A DNA stretch of 45,034 nucleotides from Planctomycetota bacterium (GTDB lineage Bacteria > Planctomycetota > Phycisphaerae > WQYP01), in assembly GCA_021808105.1 (NCBI GenBank), contig JAKBCC010000014.1, positions 1-45,034 on the forward strand, written 5' to 3'. A model generated the notes under the pieces. The model ran no database searches. It saw only the letters and a list, made by a program, of their open reading frames with translations, and was not told the origin of the DNA. Every line of letters starts with the position of its first letter. Within the stretch, counting starts at the first letter, position 1. The translations under genes and the position numbers were made by a program. Below are positions 18,201 through 25,720 of this stretch, piece by piece.

Positions 18201-19621
18201 TGGTATCCCAAACCATCGCCGCTGCCGCAGATTACCACCTGATGCTGGCTCATACACCGCAGTTGGATGACTTGACGGCTCTGAAGACCCTGACGCCCCA
18301 AGCGCGATTCAATATTTTACTGTATCAATTTTCCGCACAGTGCTTCGGCGTAAAGGCCCCGGAAGCGGCCCAGAACCTTGCCACGGGTATGCATCGATTA
18401 CTGGCTCGGGCATTGACTGAACCGGCTATGCAATCTCTGCAGGGCACGGCTGAGGTTGCAGCTTTTGACCATGGACTGCAAGCCGTTATTAAAGCCAAAC
18501 CCGGTCAGGCGCAAAAGCCGTCCGGACCGGCACTTGCGGGTTGGAAGCAGACCAAAGCTGCCAATCATGTTCGGATTTTCACCAGCCCCTCAGGTGGCAA
18601 CACACTTAAATTTCATCTCATGAATCCCAATGGCGTAAAACGATATTATTTATGCACAACCGATTTAAGCGTGGGTGTATTTCTTAATGCCGTGAATTCC
18701 AGCCATAACCTGATCCAGAAGCCGTCCAACTCCTTCTACAACCTCATCAAACCCAACAGTAATTATTTTGGTCCGCACACCTGGGTTTACAATCAGACCG
18801 TCGGCGAGGCTGAACTGGCCCAGCATTGGTTTACCAACACCAATCAAATTTACAACGCCCCCCGTTACCCCGCAAATATGCTGGCCAAAGCGGGGGGGCA
18901 CCTGAGCAAAACTGCCGGCGGCCCGCCAAATTTGGATGATCCGGTGCAATATTTGCCCCCGAAGGCCGCCATTTATGTTGCCGCTTTGCTGGGCTGCCGC
19001 CTGCCTACCGCAAGTGAATGGCAGGAGGCCTATCGGATAAACGGTAGCAAAAATCTCACGTCCGCCCATCTGTCCGGCAGGACACTGGCGGCGTATGTGG
19101 CATATCTCAAAAGCGTCAACTCCACGCGCGATGCGCGCCTGCCCACGCCCCGTTACTGGGATTTATACAATTACGCCGTGCCGGCGATGGCTCCTTTTTT
19201 GCATCAATACGGCCCCAGTAAGAATCCTTTCCTCTGGTTTGAACCGGTCGCTTCCGGTGCGGCGCAAGACGCCTTTACTGATCTGGCTGGGAATGTCGCC
19301 GTGTACGTTTTTAATGATACATCAACCTATCGCCAGGCTCTGAAAACATGGATCAAAACTCCAGCCACGCTCAATAGCGCTGCGATCAATAAGCTCCTGC
19401 CGGCAGCAGCGTTAAAAAATATGCTGGTTATTGGTGGCTCTGCCCTGGCTCCCTTGGGAAAAATTTCGCCGGCCACACCCGCCGCCGTCAACTGGCATCT
19501 GCGCCGCACCCACCGCGGTTTCGCGGATGTGGGGCTTCGCCTGGCCTATGATCCACGCGTATTAACCCCCCAGCAACTTCTGGCGGTGCTGGTGCGGCGT
19601 AATTGGTACTTGGCCCCTTGA
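15293..19621 (+). CDS. Pseudokinase - transmembrane - FGE-like (PpkA/TagR-type) fusion protein
   Basis: A 1442-residue protein with four parts. Residues 1 to about 235 resemble a Ser/Thr kinase but are degenerate: the catalytic HRDLKxxN appears as HGNLRAEN (135-142), so the Asp is Asn; the beta-3 lysine position reads AKIILAF without VAxK; and no DFG is visible. The segment SDDLSQLGRVICEFV resembles kinase alpha-F. A single transmembrane helix spans about 252-271. A long helical, Gln/Ala-rich region (about 275-1080) follows. About 1090-1442 resemble the formylglycine-generating-enzyme/sulfatase-modifying-factor fold (GCRLPTASEWQEAY at 1234-1247, DLAGNVAVYV, HRGFADVGLRLAYD at the end). In Pseudomonas, kinase PpkA and the FGE-like TagR are separate proteins that control T6SS firing. 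The start is GTG, the first possible after an in-frame stop, with no strong ribosome site. Confidence 0.8.
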   Translation: MPNFGPYQTDHIIGRQAMAICYALESSESPAKIILAFNPPDDLWNATRQRAAQSNFIARYDFQKLIAQESALWARVFDIQAGDNNSAYCVLERFDWPLSRLIRLRVTPTPADLHHVATAVLTALLDAQKLTSRTHGNLRAENIFCSTGSPALAHIALSNPAGSVFNANAVASDDLSQLGRVICEFVAARRWTPTTPLDPGMAEFKSLGSQGRAWSEFCGFLLNKDLPEDQRNIAAALERAAKLKPRKSRKPLYLCTAAALILLVVAALGYLRHVRTLAEMSRFNGAYAPYAAAYTHWFKAFTADRQALSKVPALAPLNTALSHGIILNPDDILHEFTGLLSNQQIQKDLSAHPHEAQKLGHAIVLLMQTQRILGKLYTTLQQQQDRWQKRGWNSAAQSLNRQVLAAMPQDQSLAPFLKLYKSAWAGKPNLRRFAMSPGGLSAPQWLAQVSAARRVTILRPQLNTLLKQFSKVKEPLIITFPKYAAHYLAATSDPAELENHAASLLAAAQMQSKALAAYGKQIRWDLVAKLPPRSITLSPKKYFPDLAGYRRLPGPDNAYVVSQFQFNIEARDVQQRIAHALRLPKPPTVNYQAQLQALRTQLAVFSNHDLWIWKNRLDIEHSVMTAQVNLTKLNQTVTAFIDSQINIKKWVATFLGFQPAGKHYRINPRVLHISPYPTVNAAYLHRITAVIFAPAPAPTLAIGANQASYNLLTTTLRKRRWQVPTISKHIQTIRSNIRSLLATDFSAKLPQSKSQFNRPWNKLAISSALMPARAAMIKQAFAKITWSGLKPVISHRTAAQWTQQRLTFQHLLADFNTIDTALSQCHLLQDTLSPAVSISTLYATVRKNPWWTNAQIQSALQTKVALLHQLAAIDSASAVALPADYRLALSASANKALFVRAIWQRLAAIPSSPANSPLALEQEIPMQLDQLVHAESKLAAARKRALLAQLRRQYPLRWQQRMNQSATAAMVSQTIAAAADYHLMLAHTPQLDDLTALKTLTPQARFNILLYQFSAQCFGVKAPEAAQNLATGMHRLLARALTEPAMQSLQGTAEVAAFDHGLQAVIKAKPGQAQKPSGPALAGWKQTKAANHVRIFTSPSGGNTLKFHLMNPNGVKRYYLCTTDLSVGVFLNAVNSSHNLIQKPSNSFYNLIKPNSNYFGPHTWVYNQTVGEAELAQHWFTNTNQIYNAPRYPANMLAKAGGHLSKTAGGPPNLDDPVQYLPPKAAIYVAALLGCRLPTASEWQEAYRINGSKNLTSAHLSGRTLAAYVAYLKSVNSTRDARLPTPRYWDLYNYAVPAMAPFLHQYGPSKNPFLWFEPVASGAAQDAFTDLAGNVAVYVFNDTSTYRQALKTWIKTPATLNSAAINKLLPAAALKNMLVIGGSALAPLGKISPATPAAVNWHLRRTHRGFADVGLRLAYDPRVLTPQQLLAVLVRRNWYLAP

Positions 19622-19767
19622 ACCGCACCCCTGCTGTCCGGCAAACCGCCTGCTGAAATAACCCGCCGTAAAAGTGAATCAGCTGCGCCGCCGTTTCCAG
19701 TTTCACCCGCTTTCATGGCAAAATATCCCCAATATCCATGAATTCCGCCGGATTTTGCGAATCCCTG

Positions 19768-19795
19768 TTTGCAGGGCGGTCTGAACGTGTATAAT
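19768..19795 (+). promoter_or_regulatory. Putative sigma70-type promoter of purF
   Basis: A -10 hexamer TATAAT lies at 19790-19795 with a TTTGCA/TTGCAG -35 at 19768-19774 and a 15-16 bp spacer, slightly short. It is about 55 bp before the purF ATG. A small hairpin (ATCGC-AGGTA-GCGAT) follows in the leader. I see no purine-repressor-like operator or riboswitch. Confidence 0.55.
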
Positions 19796-19849
19796 TAAAT
19801 CTACATCGCAGGTAGCGATGGTTGTACCCCGAAGTTGGAGATTCCCCTC

Positions 19850-21397
19850 ATGGGCGGTATTGAGTCGGATTCCCCAGAGTTTCTTGAAAAAAAAACCTTA
19901 GCATCAGCATCTATACCCCTACCCTGCCTGCAACCGCAGACATCATCGCTGGAAGGCCTGCAGCAGGTGCTGGGCGATTATGAGAAAAAAGAAAAATGCG
20001 GCGTGTTTGGCGTGGCCGGCCCCCCCGATGCCGTGGAGCGTTGCTATTACGGACTTTATGCCCTGCAGCATCGCGGGCAGGAGTCCGCCGGTATCGCCGC
20101 CACCGATGGCCAATATATCACCGCCCACACCGGCCTGGGACTGGTAGCCGATGTATTCAACAAAGGCGTCCTGCGGGAACTCAACGGGATCGCCGCCATC
20201 GGCCACGTCCGTTATTCCACCGCCGGCTCCAATCGCAAATGCAATGCCCAACCACTGCTTGAAGAATACAGCGACGGCCAGGTGGCCGTTGCTCATAACG
20301 GCAATTTAATCAATGCCACGCGGCTGCGCGCGGAATACCAGAAATATGGCCACATTTTTTATTCCACCAGCGACACCGAAATTGTCATTCACATGCTGGC
20401 CAAGCCGACGCATCAGGAAAAAAGCGATCCCCTGGCCCATGTCCTGCGGCACCTGCAGGGAGCGTTTAGCTTCCTGTTCTTATTTAAAGATCGCATCGAA
20501 GCCTGCCGCGATCCCTGGGGTTTTCGCCCGCTGGTGATCGGTAAAACCCGTGATGGCTTTTATTGCGTAGCTTCGGAAACCTGCGCTCTGGCAAGCATTC
20601 AGGCCACCTTTATCCGCGAAGTGCAACCCGGTGAAATAGTCACCATTGATATTGGCGGTACGCATTTGACCAGCCGCTACTATGTTGAAAAGCCGGAAAC
20701 CCCCGCCCACTGCGCCTTTGAACACGTTTATTTCGCCAGCCCATCCAGCACGCTGTTCGGTGATACGGTGCTCACCGTGCGCCAGAAAATGGGCCGGCAA
20801 CTGGCCATTGAAGCCCCGGTGGATGCGGATATCGTCATCCCAATTCCCGACAGCGGCCGCTCCGCCGCCCTGGGCTACAGCAAACAAAGCGGCATCGCCT
20901 TTGAAGAGGGCATCGTGCCGAATCGCTATGTCGGTCGCTCCTTCATTCAGCCCTCACAGCAGATGCGTGACCTGGCTGTGCAGATGAAATTAATCGTGAT
21001 TCCCGAAGTGGTGCGGGGAAAACGCATTGTCGTGGTGGAGGACTCCATCGTCCGCGGCACCACCACCCGCGGCAAGATTCTGGCCCTGCGCCGCGCCGGT
21101 GCCAAAGAAATCCACATGCGCGTAAGCTGCCCGCCCATCCGCCACCCCTGTTTCTACGGCATTGATTTTCCCACGCCCACGGAATTAATCGCCAATGGCC
21201 GAACCGTCGAGCAAATCCGCGATTTTATTGAAGTTGATTCATTGCATTATCTCTCGCTCGATGGCATGTTATCCTGCCTCGGTCAACCGGAACAGAATTA
21301 CTGCACCGCCTGCTGGTCCGGCCGCTATCCCATTCCGGTAGATAATACCGTCAGCAAATTCGGCCTCGAACGCCACCAGATGAAAATGTTTGAGTAG
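19850..21397 (+). CDS. purF: Amidophosphoribosyltransferase
   Basis: PurF makes 5-phosphoribosylamine from PRPP and glutamine, the first committed step of purine synthesis. The N-terminal nucleophile hydrolase domain starts at Cys50 (KEKCGVFGV), so a 49-residue propeptide would be removed; this is long for the family (11 residues in B. subtilis). The glutaminase domain shows ALQHRGQESAGI, GHVRYSTAG and AVAHNGNL. The phosphoribosyltransferase domain has the PRPP loop VVVEDSIVRGTTTR at 394-407 and FIQPSQQMRD. The Cys-x2-Cys in NYCTACWSG near the C-terminus, with other cysteines upstream, fits the 4Fe-4S class. I chose ATG 19850, preceded by GGAG nine bases upstream, over a TTG at 19835. Confidence 0.96.
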   Translation: MGGIESDSPEFLEKKTLASASIPLPCLQPQTSSLEGLQQVLGDYEKKEKCGVFGVAGPPDAVERCYYGLYALQHRGQESAGIAATDGQYITAHTGLGLVADVFNKGVLRELNGIAAIGHVRYSTAGSNRKCNAQPLLEEYSDGQVAVAHNGNLINATRLRAEYQKYGHIFYSTSDTEIVIHMLAKPTHQEKSDPLAHVLRHLQGAFSFLFLFKDRIEACRDPWGFRPLVIGKTRDGFYCVASETCALASIQATFIREVQPGEIVTIDIGGTHLTSRYYVEKPETPAHCAFEHVYFASPSSTLFGDTVLTVRQKMGRQLAIEAPVDADIVIPIPDSGRSAALGYSKQSGIAFEEGIVPNRYVGRSFIQPSQQMRDLAVQMKLIVIPEVVRGKRIVVVEDSIVRGTTTRGKILALRRAGAKEIHMRVSCPPIRHPCFYGIDFPTPTELIANGRTVEQIRDFIEVDSLHYLSLDGMLSCLGQPEQNYCTACWSGRYPIPVDNTVSKFGLERHQMKMFE

Positions 21398-21478
21398 GCC
21401 GGTGATCTGCCGTCTTTTATGGATGGCCGCCGGCCGCCTGGCTAAAAGTCATCGCAGTGCGCAGACAGGAAAAAACCC

Positions 21479-21685
21479 ATGCTCGGCTGGAACGGCACCC
21501 CCTGGTGGATGGTCTTCGCCCTGCTGGACGAAGAAGAACGCAACCGCGCCAACCCGGAACCAAAACCCGACATGGAACCCGTCTACCGGCGCTGGCGAAA
21601 AATCAAATCCACCCAATACCAGCGCTTCAAAAAGGAAAACAAGGAACTATTAGAAAAAATTGAAGAACTGAACCGCCGCCCCTGA
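21479..21685 (+). CDS. Small uncharacterised protein
   Basis: A 68-residue protein. Three reading frames are open here, but this one has an ATG with AGGA eight bases upstream and the most protein-like content: a hydrophobic, Trp-rich start (MLGWNGTPWWMVFALL) followed by a strongly charged C-terminal helix that looks like a coiled coil (FKKENKELLEKIEELNRR). Function is unknown. It lies 81 bp after purF on the same strand and its stop codon sits opposite the stop of the converging antitoxin-like gene. Confidence 0.5.
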   Translation: MLGWNGTPWWMVFALLDEEERNRANPEPKPDMEPVYRRWRKIKSTQYQRFKKENKELLEKIEELNRRP

Positions 21686-21712
21686 AGCCCTCAACCCCCG
21701 AGTGGTTCAGGG
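21680..21712. terminator. Hairpin between convergent genes (possible bidirectional terminator)
   Basis: CCCTGAA (21680-21686) pairs with TTCAGGG (21706-21712) across a 19-base loop, spanning the stop codons of the two converging genes. It could end transcription from both sides, but there is no clear T-run on either strand, so the call is tentative. Confidence 0.35.
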
Positions 21713-21906
21713 CCTGTAAGAATTCTTTGAAGTCGGGTGGTAAGGGGATCATATTGATACACCACCTGTCGCATAAGTTCCAATGCTTCTAAACGCTCAA
21801 TGGGCGTCTTGGAGAGCCAGTAAGCCCGATCATCCGCATCCGCCTGCTGCAATGTGGTTACCGTCAGCACGGATCGGTCTACGCGAATTTCTTGAGATCG
21901 TTCCAT
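21691..21906 (-). CDS. Small antitoxin-like protein, no partner adjacent
   Basis: A 71-residue minus-strand protein containing DDRAYWLSKTPIERLEALELMRQ and YDPLTTRLQRIL. This pattern (D-x-A-Y-W-x-S-K-T-P-x-E-R-L-x-A-L-E) is characteristic of small proteins usually encoded just upstream of a nucleotidyltransferase-type partner. Here the next 5 bp downstream on the minus strand are already the end of another gene, so no partner is adjacent. There is no ribosome site. A -10-like TAGAAT (complement at 21913-21918) lies only six bases before the ATG, which suggests a leaderless transcript. The family likeness is from memory of the pattern; function is not proven. Confidence 0.6.
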   Translation of the reverse strand: MERSQEIRVDRSVLTVTTLQQADADDRAYWLSKTPIERLEALELMRQVVYQYDPLTTRLQRILTGPEPLGG

Positions 21907-22691
21907 GGCTGTATTCTACCCGATTCAATGCGAATATTCACCCCGTAGCTCAATGCGGCAGCGTTGAGTTCGCCGCGGAAACAGAATCCGCCGACACCCA
22001 ACACCCCGCCCCGTCGCGCCTGGCACGGCACCCGCCGCGTGCGCATACTCCTGCCCCAATCAATAAATATCCACCATCGTACGCGCCGGCGTATCCCCCC
22101 GGTCAATCTGAATATCCGTTTCGACAGGTCCTCCGCAAAGCACCATCCCTCGACACCACCAACTTGTGTGCAGAGTTTTGGAAGTGAAATAATCCCAGCC
22201 AGCCGGTAAGGCTGCGGCCGTACCGGCCGCTCAGATATGCATTACATGGAAGAATACAAATGGCTGGCAACCGCCGTTGCCATGATCTCACCCCCCCGGC
22301 CTGCGAAAAACAGCCCCGCGATCGCTGCCGAGTTTGAGAGCATGATAAACGGCGCGCCCCGCGCAGCCCGTGCCATTCGAACCATAAACCAAACAATTCC
22401 TGTACGAACCACCACGCCAACAACGACGAATGTCACCCTTGCGCGTGCCCTTTTCGTGTGTCTCGCCACCGCCGCACTGCTGGCGCGGGAGCCAATACGC
22501 GGGCCGGTCTCGGCCCCGCCGCCGCCGCAAACTGCACATTATAATTTCACCGTATCGGCCCGGCTGCCACCCGTCATGGCGTTTAGCTAAAAAATAAGAT
22601 TGGAAACCCCCGACCGAACTGCCCGCCTCCTCCCCCGTCCAAAACTTTCGACGGCAGCCCCCCGGCAACGGCCCATTGCCCTCAAGCGCAG
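21907..22691. other. 785-bp stretch without a supported gene
   Basis: GC-rich sequence with C-runs and a hairpin GCGGCCG-TAC-CGGCCGC (22212-22228) without a T-run. Open frames of 70-130 codons exist on both strands, but none has a ribosome site or a protein-like composition; the most hydrophobic one (minus strand, 22242-22469) begins with GTG and lacks a ribosome site. Nothing here is convincing. Confidence 0.5.
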
Positions 22692-23756
22692 TCATTCGCG
22701 CGGTTCTGAGATTTCCCTTGCAAGGTTGTCGAGATCTGGGAATAGCTGGCTGCGCGTAACTCCCAGCAGCCGGAGCTCCTCTCGAATTTGCGCCTTGCGT
22801 TCGACCGGTATGGTAATCTGCGTGAGAAAATTATTGCTGTTCTTGGCCTGATCAAGGCGCTCGCTTTCGCGGGAGTGGATCGTGAAGGCACCGTGTTGCT
22901 GCATGATCCGGCGGGTTTCCTGGCGCGGCATTACGGCCAGTATCTTTTTACTTTGGTCCTGTGGCGTTACAGGGGGAGCGTTCTTACTCTGTATTCGCCG
23001 CGCGCTGAACGCTCCGATTATAAGCTCGGTGATCTCGGACTGTGCGCAGCGGAGCATCAAATCTATGAAATTTATGGGGTTTTCACTACTTCGGTGGTCC
23101 CTAGCATAAATAATAGCGTGTTCGCGGTCCGTGGGGGTCATCAACGTGAGATGCCTCTCGTTGATGATGGCGGTGGGATCCACAAGTTCAAGCACAGGCG
23201 TATTGTGAAGTTTATATTCTCCGAATTCGCTATTGATGAGGGCAGGAGATGCAGCGTAAATCACCCCATCCCGATCCTCACCAGGATTGGGACATTTCCC
23301 CGCCGCAAAAAAAGCGGCTGTCAATACTGATGCGGACGAATCCAAAAGTCTCGTCGGAAGGCCATGATGCTGTGCCAATGCCAGCCAATTCGCGTAATCG
23401 TCGGTTTGGGGCACATTTTCGGGATGGCGGCTTGGGGCCAGAACCATGAATTGGTTGAGGTAGTAATATTCGTTATCGGAAATGTGGCGGAAGGCGCTCC
23501 GCTGGACCTTGGGTATCAGCCCCTCTCCTCGGAGCGGCTGCCCTCGGAACCAGATGAACGCATGCATGGTCTCCGGTATAGCCATGCGATGGTAAAGGAT
23601 CCTTGTTTTGTCCAGTGTGACTATCTCCTCGTCCGCGGAAAGCTGTTGCCGGAACTTATTTTCGGCTTTTTTGGCGAATACGATTAGATCGGCAACGGTT
23701 TCGGCGACATCACAAGCGGGTTTTGGTTCGTTGCCTGTCGTAGTGGAGTTATTCAT
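22692..23756 (-). CDS. FRG-domain protein
   Basis: A 354-residue minus-strand protein of the FRG-domain family, named after the Phe-Arg-Gly motif, here at residues 70-72 (WFRGQP). Further family features are WLALAQHHGLPTRLLDSS (124-141), AAFFAA, GVIYAAS and, near the end, RRIMQQHGAFTIH (282-294). The family is common in prophages and defence or accessory islands; its biochemical activity is not settled. No transmembrane segment or signal peptide is seen. The start ATG at 23756 lacks a clear ribosome site, and a TATGCT hexamer about eleven bases upstream could be its -10. It is followed on the minus strand by the gene-free stretch and lies about 470 bp after the coiled-coil membrane gene, so the two are not clearly one operon. 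Confidence 0.88.
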   Translation of the reverse strand: MNNSTTTGNEPKPACDVAETVADLIVFAKKAENKFRQQLSADEEIVTLDKTRILYHRMAIPETMHAFIWFRGQPLRGEGLIPKVQRSAFRHISDNEYYYLNQFMVLAPSRHPENVPQTDDYANWLALAQHHGLPTRLLDSSASVLTAAFFAAGKCPNPGEDRDGVIYAASPALINSEFGEYKLHNTPVLELVDPTAIINERHLTLMTPTDREHAIIYARDHRSSENPINFIDLMLRCAQSEITELIIGAFSARRIQSKNAPPVTPQDQSKKILAVMPRQETRRIMQQHGAFTIHSRESERLDQAKNSNNFLTQITIPVERKAQIREELRLLGVTRSQLFPDLDNLAREISEPRE

Positions 23757-24222
23757 CGCTGGGGAAGCATATCATGGGTCGTCGCCGGTAGCTAGCGTGC
23801 TGTGGACTCGTGTGCCGTGAACCCGCTGCCGCGGGCCTCCTCCACCGAGGAGATTGAGTGCAAGTGTCTCGGGCTGGGGTGAGTGCTGTGCCCCGGAGAT
23901 CATCTGCTGGCCGGCTTGGGTTTTCCAGGCATTTCAAGGGCGTCGCATATTCAGGGGGGCGGCAAGATCCCTTCGCACGGGATTTTGTGGTAGTTCCTGG
24001 CCCAATTTATTGCGGCGTTCTGAAATCGGCCGCCTCCGTAATATTATTTTTCATGTTGGCGCAGATCTCGCTCGGGCGGGGGCTGCATTTGCGCGTAGCG
24101 GTCAAACATGATGCTGGGATTCCTTGGTGCCTTGGGCGACTTGTCCCTAGCCGTCCCAAGCCCCTGGAATCGCGGATTGCCGCCACATGCGGGCGGTGCC
24201 TTTTGCGAGACTGGGTGGACGG
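23757..24222. other. 466-bp stretch without a supported gene
   Basis: The gap between two minus-strand genes. It includes a short hairpin (CTCCTC-CACC-GAGGAG, 23837-23852) and, near 23786, a GTAGCTAGC core also seen in the direct repeats at 25119 and 25409. Open frames here lack protein-like features. Confidence 0.5.
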
Positions 24223-24987
24223 TTACCGGTTTCGTTGGTCCTGGGGGGAGTAGGCGATGCCTCGGATCCCGGCGAGCATAGCTTCGATCACCTGGTTATA
24301 CTCGGTGGATTTAAGAGGGGCAATTTCATTGCCTACTTTCGCACGAAGATCAGGGTCGAACTGTGATAAGAGCTGTGTTGCCGCGATCTTGTTTAGCCGA
24401 GGCACGAAATTGTTCATATCGGTGCGCAGCGCAATGGTCTGGTCGGTCTGGTCGGCGAGCATACAGAAGCGATAGGCGTAGAAACTGTTCAGAATAATAT
24501 TCATAATGGGGCCTCGGTCGCCCGGTTGTTGTCCCGAGTGCGACTGGAGATGGAGTTGTGCCTTTAGGTCGGAGGCCTTAAAAATAAATGGGATTGCCTG
24601 GGCGTAGTAGTTGGACTTTTTTGCTTTTGTTTCGATGCTGGTCGATAAATCCTTATTTGCCTCTTCGACCATGGTCTGGATATATTTTGTTAGCGTCTCG
24701 GTTGCTTTGCCTATTTCCCCCAGCGATTGAGCGTTTATTTTCACGGCGAGCACTTTAACCTGTTCAATTTCCATCCGTAGCCGTTTTTCTGCTCGGTCGT
24801 TGATCCAAAACGGCGCGAGAATGCCCAAAACACCGGTTATTAATGCCACCTCCCATAATATAGTGTGCCAACCTTCTCCGTAGAATTCTTGGACTTGGTT
24901 TATGATGGTTTGGAGATTTGCTATTTCGGGCGGTGCCCTGTGGATTACTGGTGCGAGTGCAAGTGCGTTGGCGACGGCGTGCAGCAT
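24223..24987 (-). CDS. Membrane-anchored coiled-coil protein, unknown function
   Basis: A 254-residue minus-strand protein I do not recognise. One transmembrane helix spans about residues 43-62 (ILWEVALITGVLGILAPFW). It is followed by a charged helical stretch (about 65-115: AEKRLRMEIEQVKVLAVKI, TLTKYIQTMVEEANKDLS), likely a coiled coil. The C-terminal 140 residues look globular and cytoplasmic. The start is supported by GGAGG a few bases before the ATG. It sits upstream of the FRG gene on the same strand, so the two might form one transfer unit. Function is not inferable from sequence. Confidence 0.75.
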   Translation of the reverse strand: MLHAVANALALAPVIHRAPPEIANLQTIINQVQEFYGEGWHTILWEVALITGVLGILAPFWINDRAEKRLRMEIEQVKVLAVKINAQSLGEIGKATETLTKYIQTMVEEANKDLSTSIETKAKKSNYYAQAIPFIFKASDLKAQLHLQSHSGQQPGDRGPIMNIILNSFYAYRFCMLADQTDQTIALRTDMNNFVPRLNKIAATQLLSQFDPDLRAKVGNEIAPLKSTEYNQVIEAMLAGIRGIAYSPQDQRNR

Positions 24988-25118
24988 GTCTATTTTCCTC
25001 CAAAAGTGCAGCTACCAACTCTACCGAGGCCGCTCCTTCCGTCAAGTCGCTCCTCGCCCCGAGGCTGCATAGGTTGGCGGGCCGCCAGCCAACACGGACA
25101 CACGAAAGCGTGGGAATA

Positions 25119-25146
25119 GAAACGGGGACGTAGCTAGTTCTTGCAT
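25119..25146 (+). repeat. 28-bp imperfect direct repeat, copy 1
   Basis: GAAACGGGGaCGTAGCTAG followed by tTcTTGCAT. It matches 25409-25436 at 25 of 28 positions. The core GTAGCTAG also occurs near 23786. The copies are 290 bp apart, in different reading phases, so this is not a coding repeat. Confidence 0.6.
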
Positions 25147-25408
25147 CCTGCGTGCCCCGTTCCCTTCCCACGGCGGCGGTGGGGCGCCTATTGCACGCAC
25201 CACGTTAAAGCTTGCTTCCGCCTGATTCCGTCTATTACGACCATGGAGGACCCACAACGAAACCCGCAGAAAATCCTGTCGCCGGCACTTCGCTAAAATA
25301 ACAATGAACAAATCGTCGGACATCCTGAACTTCAGCCTGTCGTCCGGTGATCTTTGACTTCCATAATTCACAAGGACACAGCAGAGGATGTTTCAATGAT
25401 CAGGAAGC

Positions 25409-25436
25409 GAAACGGGGGCGTAGCTAGCTGTTGCAT
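25409..25436 (+). repeat. 28-bp imperfect direct repeat, copy 2
   Basis: GAAACGGGGgCGTAGCTAG followed by cTgTTGCAT, the partner of 25119-25146. It lies about 250 bp before the toxin-antitoxin promoter, so the repeats fall at the left border of that operon. Confidence 0.6.
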
Positions 25437-25685
25437 ATTGAACCCCGTAACTGTTTGCCGTGCACCGGAGTACCGTAAAACAAGCCCGAATGCAGCCGCC
25501 GGGGCTGGGTGAGACGTCCCGGAATAGCGGCGTTCTTCGCTTAATCGCAACTTGCGCGGCGCACACGGTAAACGGTTGCCAACGACCTTTACCTGGGCGA
25601 AACTTGCACTCGCTGGAACACTTCGCCTTTGCACGGCGCACCTGGGCCAATACGGCCTCCACCGGCGCGAAACAATCATCATTAT

Positions 25686-25714
25686 TTTACATCCCTATTG
25701 GTATCACCTATAAT
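25686..25714 (+). promoter_or_regulatory. Near-consensus promoter giving a leaderless TA transcript
   Basis: TTTACA at 25686-25691 and TATAAT at 25709-25714 with exactly 17 bp between. The expected transcription start, seven bases after the -10 hexamer, is 25721, the A of the toxin ATG. There is no ribosome site before that ATG. Together these predict a leaderless mRNA. Confidence 0.75.
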
Positions 25715-25720
25715 ACCGCT

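Larger units (their letters stand above)
24988..25720. other. 733-bp stretch with direct repeats, no gene
   Basis: This stretch contains two copies of a 28-bp imperfect direct repeat (25119-25146 and 25409-25436) and ends with the promoter of the toxin-antitoxin operon (25686-25714). Open frames on the minus strand are not protein-like and are interrupted between the repeats. It could be the remnant of deleted cassettes. Confidence 0.45.

Noticed and set aside
21930-21975. A D-arm-like GTAGCTCAATGCGGCAGCG
   Set aside because: No matching acceptor, anticodon or T arms follow.
22242-22469. Small membrane protein on the minus strand
   Set aside because: GTG start without ribosome site, overlapping other open frames, composition typical of GC-rich chance frames.
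23858-24253. 131-codon plus-strand frame
   Set aside because: No ribosome site, odd composition, overlaps the end of the better-supported minus-strand gene.
23770-25720. Integron cassette array with attC sites
   Set aside because: I could not find paired R and L boxes with the RYYYAAC and GTTRRRY ends, and gene directions do not fit.
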